Shown piece by piece: positions 6,014-9,641 of a DNA stretch of 9,641 bases; within the stretch, counting starts at the first letter, position 1; every line of letters begins with the position of its first letter. The stretch spans positions 1-9,641 of the forward strand of contig SKVA01000120.1 of assembly GCA_007129695.1 (NCBI GenBank), written 5' to 3'. This DNA comes from Spirochaetaceae bacterium (lineage in GTDB: Bacteria > Spirochaetota > Spirochaetia > DSM-27196 > SLST01). Position numbers and translations under genes: made by a program. The notes beneath the pieces are model-generated. The model saw nothing but the letters and a program-made list of their open reading frames with translations, had not been told where the DNA came from and ran no database searches.

Positions 6014-6282
6014 TGACGTTCGGGTTTGCCATCGAAGTCGTACGAACCTCGATCTTCTACATCCTGATCGTATCGGCACCGGCGCTGGTTACCGGGCTCG
6101 TTGTCGGACTTGTGGTGTCGATCGTCCAGGCGACGACGTCGATCCAGGAGCAGACGCTCACCTTCGTCCCGAAGATTGCCGCGATCCTGATCTCAATCTT
6201 CGTGATGGGTCCGTGGATGATCCGGGTGCTGATCCAGTTCACCGAAAGCCTGTTCAGCAGGATTCCGGGTATGGTGGGTTGA
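6013..6282 (+). CDS. fliQ: Flagellar type III export gate protein FliQ
   Basis: This is an 89-residue protein with two membrane hairpin helices (about 14-38 and 52-77), the usual size and topology of FliQ, a subunit that packs around the FliP-FliR core. The signature VVSIVQATTSIQEQTLTFVP (34-53) is characteristic and complete. The start is ATG 6013, which overlaps the fliP stop by one base; GGAGG at 6002-6006 lies 6 nt upstream, inside fliP. The same frame is open for 444 bases further upstream, but that part lies within fliP and encodes a His/Arg/Asp-rich sequence, so it is a shadow and not an N-terminal extension. A 2-bp gap leads to fliR. Confidence 0.96.
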   Translation: MTFGFAIEVVRTSIFYILIVSAPALVTGLVVGLVVSIVQATTSIQEQTLTFVPKIAAILISIFVMGPWMIRVLIQFTESLFSRIPGMVG

Positions 6283-6284
6283 CG

Positions 6285-7079
6285 ATGCAGTTCGACGGCG
6301 CGGTGATGAGCGTACAACTGTTTTTCCTGCTCTTCGTCCGTGTCTTCGCGATGCAGCAGTTCGCGCCGCTGCTCAGTTCAGGATCGATCCCGGGTGTTGC
6401 CAAGATCGCGCTCGCGCTGCTGTCGGCGTCGCTCGTGCTGCCGATGGTCCAGGCGTCGGGGTATGCAATCCCCGAGTCCGGAATCGAGTATGCGCTCCTC
6501 GCGGTTGGCGAAGCGCTGATCGGTATCATCATGGGGTTCATGCTCGCGATCGTCTACGCGGCGTTTCAGACCGCAGGCCAGTTCTTCAGCCTCCAGATGG
6601 GTTTTGGCGCGAGCCAGGTGTTCGATCCGTTAGCGCAGATCGAGATCCCGCTTCTAGGCCAGTTCCTGAACATTGTCGCGATGCTCGTATTCGTGTTCAC
6701 CGCCGGGTTTCAGAAGATCTTCCTGTCGGGTGTCTACCTGTCGTTTCGTTCGGTGCGCGCGATCGATCTGGTGCTGCTGCGCGAGGACATCCTGGTCGCC
6801 ATGCTGCGCAGCCTCAGCGGCCTCTTTGAGAGCGCGCTGCTTGTGTCGTTTCCGATTCTGGGGACCCTGCTTCTAGTGCAGGTCGTGATGGGGTTGCTCG
6901 CGAAAGCCGCGCCGCAGATGAACCTTCTGATGCTCGGCTTCCCGATCTCGATCACTGTTTCGTTCGTCATGCTCCTCATCAGTATTCCGTTCCTGATGGC
7001 GTCGTTCGACCGGATCATCGACATCGGCTTCCAGCAGCTGATCGACTTTTTCCGCGGTGCCGCGGAGGTGAGGCCGTGA
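6285..7079 (+). CDS. fliR: Flagellar type III export gate protein FliR
   Basis: FliR is the single-copy subunit that seals the FliP-FliQ export core. The 264-residue product is strongly hydrophobic throughout. Family landmarks are LFVRVFAMQQFAPLL (16-30), VGEALIGIIMGFMLAIVYAA (74-93), AGQFFSLQMGFGASQVFDPL (97-116) and KAAPQMNLLMLGFPISITVS (207-226). The start ATG 6285 lies 2 bp after fliQ with only a weak GGTGGG (6273-6278) as ribosome binding site, so translational coupling to fliQ is likely. A second in-frame ATG at 6306 would remove 7 residues and cannot be excluded. The frame also runs open upstream through fliQ, which is not coding. The stop overlaps flhB by 4 bp (GTGA). Confidence 0.95.
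   Translation: MQFDGAVMSVQLFFLLFVRVFAMQQFAPLLSSGSIPGVAKIALALLSASLVLPMVQASGYAIPESGIEYALLAVGEALIGIIMGFMLAIVYAAFQTAGQFFSLQMGFGASQVFDPLAQIEIPLLGQFLNIVAMLVFVFTAGFQKIFLSGVYLSFRSVRAIDLVLLREDILVAMLRSLSGLFESALLVSFPILGTLLLVQVVMGLLAKAAPQMNLLMLGFPISITVSFVMLLISIPFLMASFDRIIDIGFQQLIDFFRGAAEVRP
7064..7070 (+). promoter_or_regulatory. Shine-Dalgarno supporting the flhB GTG start
   Basis: GGAGGTG, with AGG (7066-7068) 7 nt before GTG at 7076. No other in-frame ATG, GTG or TTG occurs before the conserved part of FlhB, so this site settles the start. Confidence 0.7.
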
Positions 7080-8275
7080 CCGGCGCGATCGGGTGGCTGC
7101 ATACCCTATGCTTCGGTCGTGCAGAGCCGCTTACTTTCGGCGGGACCGCGCGCGGTACAGATGCGTACCTCGCGATCGACCTGCAGTGGTTCGCCGCGGA
7201 GGACGAAGGCAGAACCGAGGACGCGACCGAGCACAAGATTCGCAAGGCCCGCGAAGAGGGAAAGGTTGCCAAGAGCCAGGATGTGACCGGCTCGGTTGTG
7301 CTTCTGTTCTGCTCCGTGGCGTTGCTGATCGTCGGGCGCGGTGTGCTGGTCGGGTCGATGGAGATGCTGTCGTACTTCATCGCGCAGTCGACACAGATCG
7401 ATGTGACAAGCGACGCCGGGGTCGTCGGACAGGCGTTCTACGCGTACCTGATCCAGCTCACGCTCCCGATCGCGCTTGTCGCGTTCGCAGCAGCGATCCT
7501 GGGGAACGTGCTCCAGGTCGGGTTCCTGTTCACGACCAAGACGATAACGCCCGACCTGAAGCGGATCACGCCGAACTTTGCCAAGTTCTTCCAGCGCGCC
7601 TTCATGAGCACCGAGGCGGCGTTCAACTTTGCGAAGTCGATCGGTAAGGTCGTGCTTATCGCGGTGCTCGGAATCGTCAACGTCGCGTTGCGGATCAACG
7701 AGATCGCGGCGATGATCAGCCTGCCGCTCCTGCAGTCGTTCTCGCTCATCGCCGACATCGCGTTCAACATGCTGCTCCAGTCGGCGATCCTGCTGCTCGT
7801 GCTGTCGATCTTCGACTACATGTTCCAGAGACGGCAACACCTTGAATCGCTGAAGATGACACGGCAGGAGGTCAAGGAGGAGCGAAAAACCTACGAAGGC
7901 GATCCGCTGATCAAGAGCCGCATGCGCCAACGGATGCAGGAACTGCTGACCCGCAATATGCTGCAGACCGTTCCTCAGGCCGATGTCGTGATCACAAACC
8001 CGACGCACTACGCGGTCGCGCTGAAGTACGACCGCCTCACGATGGACGCGCCGACCGTGGTCGCGAAGGGCCAGGACAATATGGCGCTTCGCATTCGTGA
8101 GATCGCCGGCGAGCATGGTGTAGCGCTGGTCGAGAACAAACCGCTTGCGCGCGCGCTGCACGCGGAGGTCGAAATCGGACAGTCGATTCCCGAAAAGTTC
8201 TACGAGGCGGTGGTGATCGTGCTGAAGCAGGTCTACCGGTTGACCGGTCAGAAGGTTGGAGGCGTGTATGGCTGA
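7076..8275 (+). CDS. flhB: Flagellar export switch protein FlhB
   Basis: FlhB wraps around the export gate and switches substrate class from rod/hook to filament after self-cleavage. The product has 399 residues. Residues 35-69 (IDLQWFAAEDEGRTEDAT, then KAREEGKVAKSQ) are the family's N-terminal signature. Four membrane helices follow at about 72-98, 127-155, 184-207 and 222-248, with the ITPNFAKFFQR loop between the second and third. The cytoplasmic domain has MTRQEVKEERKTYEGDP (261-277), the autocleavage motif NPTH at 308-311 (cut expected between N308 and P309), HYAVALKYD, and the C-terminal ENKPLARALH and PEKFYEAV elements. All key residues are present. The first ~33 residues are an unusual extension ahead of the normal start. 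The start codon is GTG, overlapping fliR by 4 bp. The 3' end overlaps flhA by 8 bp. Confidence 0.96.
   Translation: MTGAIGWLHTLCFGRAEPLTFGGTARGTDAYLAIDLQWFAAEDEGRTEDATEHKIRKAREEGKVAKSQDVTGSVVLLFCSVALLIVGRGVLVGSMEMLSYFIAQSTQIDVTSDAGVVGQAFYAYLIQLTLPIALVAFAAAILGNVLQVGFLFTTKTITPDLKRITPNFAKFFQRAFMSTEAAFNFAKSIGKVVLIAVLGIVNVALRINEIAAMISLPLLQSFSLIADIAFNMLLQSAILLLVLSIFDYMFQRRQHLESLKMTRQEVKEERKTYEGDPLIKSRMRQRMQELLTRNMLQTVPQADVVITNPTHYAVALKYDRLTMDAPTVVAKGQDNMALRIREIAGEHGVALVENKPLARALHAEVEIGQSIPEKFYEAVVIVLKQVYRLTGQKVGGVYG
8258..8262 (+). promoter_or_regulatory. Shine-Dalgarno that decides the flhA start
   Basis: GGAGG 5 nt before ATG 8268, inside the end of flhB. An in-frame TTG at 8256 overlaps this site and would add only four residues, so ATG 8268 is preferred. 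Confidence 0.7.
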
Positions 8276-9614
8276 TTTCCCATCGGTGCTCGGCGGCGCG
8301 TTCGCCCGTCAGCGCAGCGACGTGCTGGTCGCCGTCGGCGTGATCGTCGTCGTGATGATGCTGATCATCCCGCTGCCGACTGTGCTTCTGGACGGGTTCA
8401 TGGCGATCAACATCGTCCTGAGCCTGCTGATCATTCTCATCGTCCTCTACACGCGCAACGCGCTCGAGTTCAGTGTCTTCCCGACGCTGTTGCTGGTGTC
8501 GACCGTGTTCGGACTCGCGCTCAACGTATCCTCGACTCGGTTGATCCTCGCTCAGGGTACTGAGTTCAAGGGTCGGATTGTGATCGCATTCGGGAACTTC
8601 GTCGTCGGCACCACCGGCGCCGAAGGCCTGGTGATCGGTATCATCATCTTCATCGTTCTGATCGCTGTGCAGTTCATCGTGATCACGAAGGGCGCGACGC
8701 GGGTTGCGGAAGTCGCGGCCAGGTTCACCCTCGACGCTCTTCCCGGCAAGCAGATGGCGATCGAAGCCGAGTATAACTCGGGCGCCCTGACCGAAGAGGA
8801 GGCAGCCCGTCGGAAGAACGAACTCGAGCGCGAGGTCGACTTCTACGGAGCGATGGACGGTGCGAGCAAGTTCGTCAGCGGCAACGTGAAGGTGGGCCTC
8901 CTGATCACCGTCGTGAACATAGTCGGCGGCATCATCGTCGGCGTCACGCTGCACGGAGAGTCTCTGGGACAGGCGAGCGAAACCTACATCCGGTTCGCGG
9001 TTGGAGACGGTCTGGTGACGCAGTTCCCGGCACTCCTGATATCGACCGCGACCGGCATCATCGTCACGCGGGCGATCTCCGACGGATCGTTCGGCGAGGA
9101 CCTCACGAAGCAGTTTTCGGTGCAGAGCAGGATCTACTGGATCGTCGCGGTGTTCCTGTTTGTGCTGTCGTTCCTTCCCGGATTCCCGTGGTACGTGCTG
9201 CTGCCGATGAGCGGTCTGAGCGGCTATCTGGCGTACCGGCTCGGGAAGAAGCAGGCCGCCGAGCAGGCCGAAGCCGAGCAGGCCGAGACGGACCGGACAC
9301 CGGAAGCCGCCCCGGAGGCGGCGACCGTGGCACCGCTCGACCCCCTGAGCCTTGAGCTCGGCTACGGGTTGGTGCCACTCGTCGATCGAGACAAGGGTGC
9401 AGAACTCCTGGATCGGGTGACCCGGATCCGACGCGAAATGGCGCTCGATCTGGGTCTGGTCGTTCCGCGAATCCGGATCATCGACAACATGCGGCTCGAA
9501 CCGAGCGAGTACAGCTTCAAGATCCGCGGCACCGAGGTCGGGCGTGGCACGACCTTTGTGATCCGGTTGCCGCTGGCTACCGGGAATGGAAATATAAAGC
9601 AGGAAGCGTCATGA
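8268..9614 (+). CDS. flhA: Flagellar export protein FlhA, C-terminally truncated or chimeric
   Basis: FlhA is the largest export-gate protein: eight membrane helices plus a cytoplasmic ring that docks chaperone-substrate complexes. Family length is about 690 residues; this frame gives 448. Residues 1-325 are a complete membrane part with LIIPLPTVLLDGFMAINIVL (32-51), FPTLLLVSTVFGLALNVSST (71-90), the FHIPEP-type block RVAEVAARFTLDALPGKQMA (145-164), MDGASKFVSGNVKVG (196-210) and DGLVTQFPALL (247-257). A charged linker (327-355) contains a duplicated AEQAE. Domain D1 starts with LDPLSLELGYGLVPLVD (357-373) and runs to GTEVGRG (421-427). From residue 428 the sequence is TTFVIRLPLATGNGNIKQEA, which is not FlhA but resembles the G2 box and last strand of a histidine-kinase ATPase domain. 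The other two frames do not restore FlhA, so this is not a simple frameshift. About 260 residues of the substrate-docking domain are missing. Confidence 0.92.
   Translation: MADFPSVLGGAFARQRSDVLVAVGVIVVVMMLIIPLPTVLLDGFMAINIVLSLLIILIVLYTRNALEFSVFPTLLLVSTVFGLALNVSSTRLILAQGTEFKGRIVIAFGNFVVGTTGAEGLVIGIIIFIVLIAVQFIVITKGATRVAEVAARFTLDALPGKQMAIEAEYNSGALTEEEAARRKNELEREVDFYGAMDGASKFVSGNVKVGLLITVVNIVGGIIVGVTLHGESLGQASETYIRFAVGDGLVTQFPALLISTATGIIVTRAISDGSFGEDLTKQFSVQSRIYWIVAVFLFVLSFLPGFPWYVLLPMSGLSGYLAYRLGKKQAAEQAEAEQAETDRTPEAAPEAATVAPLDPLSLELGYGLVPLVDRDKGAELLDRVTRIRREMALDLGLVVPRIRIIDNMRLEPSEYSFKIRGTEVGRGTTFVIRLPLATGNGNIKQEAS
9258..9287 (+). repeat. 15-bp tandem duplication in the flhA linker
   Basis: GCCGAGCAGGCCGA plus A or G occurs twice back to back (9258-9272 and 9273-9287), encoding AEQAE twice in the flexible linker between the membrane and cytoplasmic parts of FlhA. 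The linker tolerates length change, so this is probably neutral. Confidence 0.8.
9534..9614 (+). other. Junction: FlhA D1 joined to a histidine-kinase-like tail
   Basis: Up to about 9548 the reading is FlhA (EVGRG). From 9549 on it reads TTFVIRLPLA plus a short tail and TGA at 9612-9614. EVGRGTTF also fits the G2 box (G-x-GTTF-x-I-x-LPL) of HATPase_c kinases, so the segment 9534-9551 could belong to either gene and is a likely crossover or mis-join point. The DNA after it has AT-richer codons (AAT GGA AAT ATA AAG) unlike the preceding flhA sequence. Whether this is an assembly chimera or a real fusion cannot be decided from the window. Confidence 0.6.
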
Positions 9615-9641
9615 GTTCCGACAAGTTCGGGCAGGTGGAAA
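9611..9641 (+). CDS. Start of an unidentified gene, cut by the window end
   Basis: ATG at 9611 overlaps the preceding stop as ATGA and has AGGA at 9601-9604, 6 nt upstream. The visible ten residues are MSSDKFGQVE. This is too short to identify. It does not look like the start of FlhF, the gene expected after flhA in spirochetes. A short polar lead ending in V-E does occur before the ILLVEDN strand of small stand-alone response regulators, which would agree with a kinase gene ending at 9614, but that is speculation. Confidence 0.4.
   Translation, partial: MSSDKFGQVE

Noticed and set aside
5991..6284. Upstream extension of the fliR frame
   Set aside because: It overlaps fliQ in another frame; FliR homology begins at the ATG at 6285.
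7106..8161. Long open frame on the minus strand inside flhB (351 codons)
   Set aside because: It lies antisense to a well-conserved flhB, is dominated by Arg, Asp, His and Gln as expected for a GC-rich shadow frame, and shows no recognisable domain.
8037..8954. Long open frame on the minus strand across flhB/flhA (305 codons)
   Set aside because: Same reason: low-complexity His/Asp/Arg-rich antisense shadow of conserved coding sequence.
9534..9614. Simple frameshift in flhA
   Set aside because: I read the other two frames after 9540: neither continues with FlhA sequence, and one stops within a few codons. A single indel does not explain the loss.

Overview
This window is a co-directional block of flagellar motor and export genes, all on the + strand. 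In order it reads flbD (3' end), motA, motB, fliL, fliM, fliN/fliY, fliO (called fliZ in spirochetes), fliP, fliQ, fliR, flhB and flhA. This order, with flbD in front of the stator genes and fliL-fliM-fliN-fliO-fliP-fliQ-fliR-flhB-flhA behind them, is the one known from the large spirochete flagellar operon (Borrelia, Treponema). The proteins also read as spirochetal: FliM and FlhA are close to treponemal versions, and FliN is a long FliY-type protein. The DNA is GC-rich (roughly 60% by eye), so a free-living or environmental member of the Spirochaetota fits better than Borrelia or a host-adapted low-GC treponeme. The phylum is a fairly firm inference; the genus is not resolved.

Layout. 1-147: end of FlbD. 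151-1673: stator pair MotA/MotB. 1691-2245: FliL, the stator-associated protein. 2246-2354: a short gap with a possible internal promoter. 2355-4450: C-ring (switch) proteins FliM and FliY/FliN, overlapping by 4 bp. 4451-4562: a 112-bp gap filled with three consecutive inverted repeats, directly in front of a TTG-initiated fliO. 4563-8275: export gate proteins FliO, FliP, FliQ, FliR and FlhB, almost all coupled by stop/start overlaps. 8268-9614: FlhA, which breaks off. 9611-9641: first codons of a further gene.

The products work together. MotA/MotB/FliL form and modulate the torque-generating stator. FliM/FliY form the cytoplasmic switch that receives CheY-P. FliO assists assembly of the FliP-FliQ-FliR core, and FlhB and FlhA complete the type III export gate that secretes rod, hook and filament subunits. 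Tight spacing and a good Shine-Dalgarno in front of nearly every gene point to one polycistronic mRNA with translational coupling.

Most of the window is orthodox. The parts that deserve attention are: (1) the 3' end of flhA, where a normal FlhA stops at about residue 427 of an expected ~690 and continues into 21 residues that look like the last strand of a histidine-kinase ATPase domain, followed by an ATGA-coupled new gene, which suggests a chimeric assembly junction or a real recombination; (2) the three-hairpin fliN-fliO gap with a possible anti-Shine-Dalgarno arrangement; (3) a FliY whose CheC-like phosphatase motifs appear degenerate; and (4) stator residues of the sodium-motor type. I see no mobile element, CRISPR array, tRNA or rRNA, and no evidence of a wholly new system.
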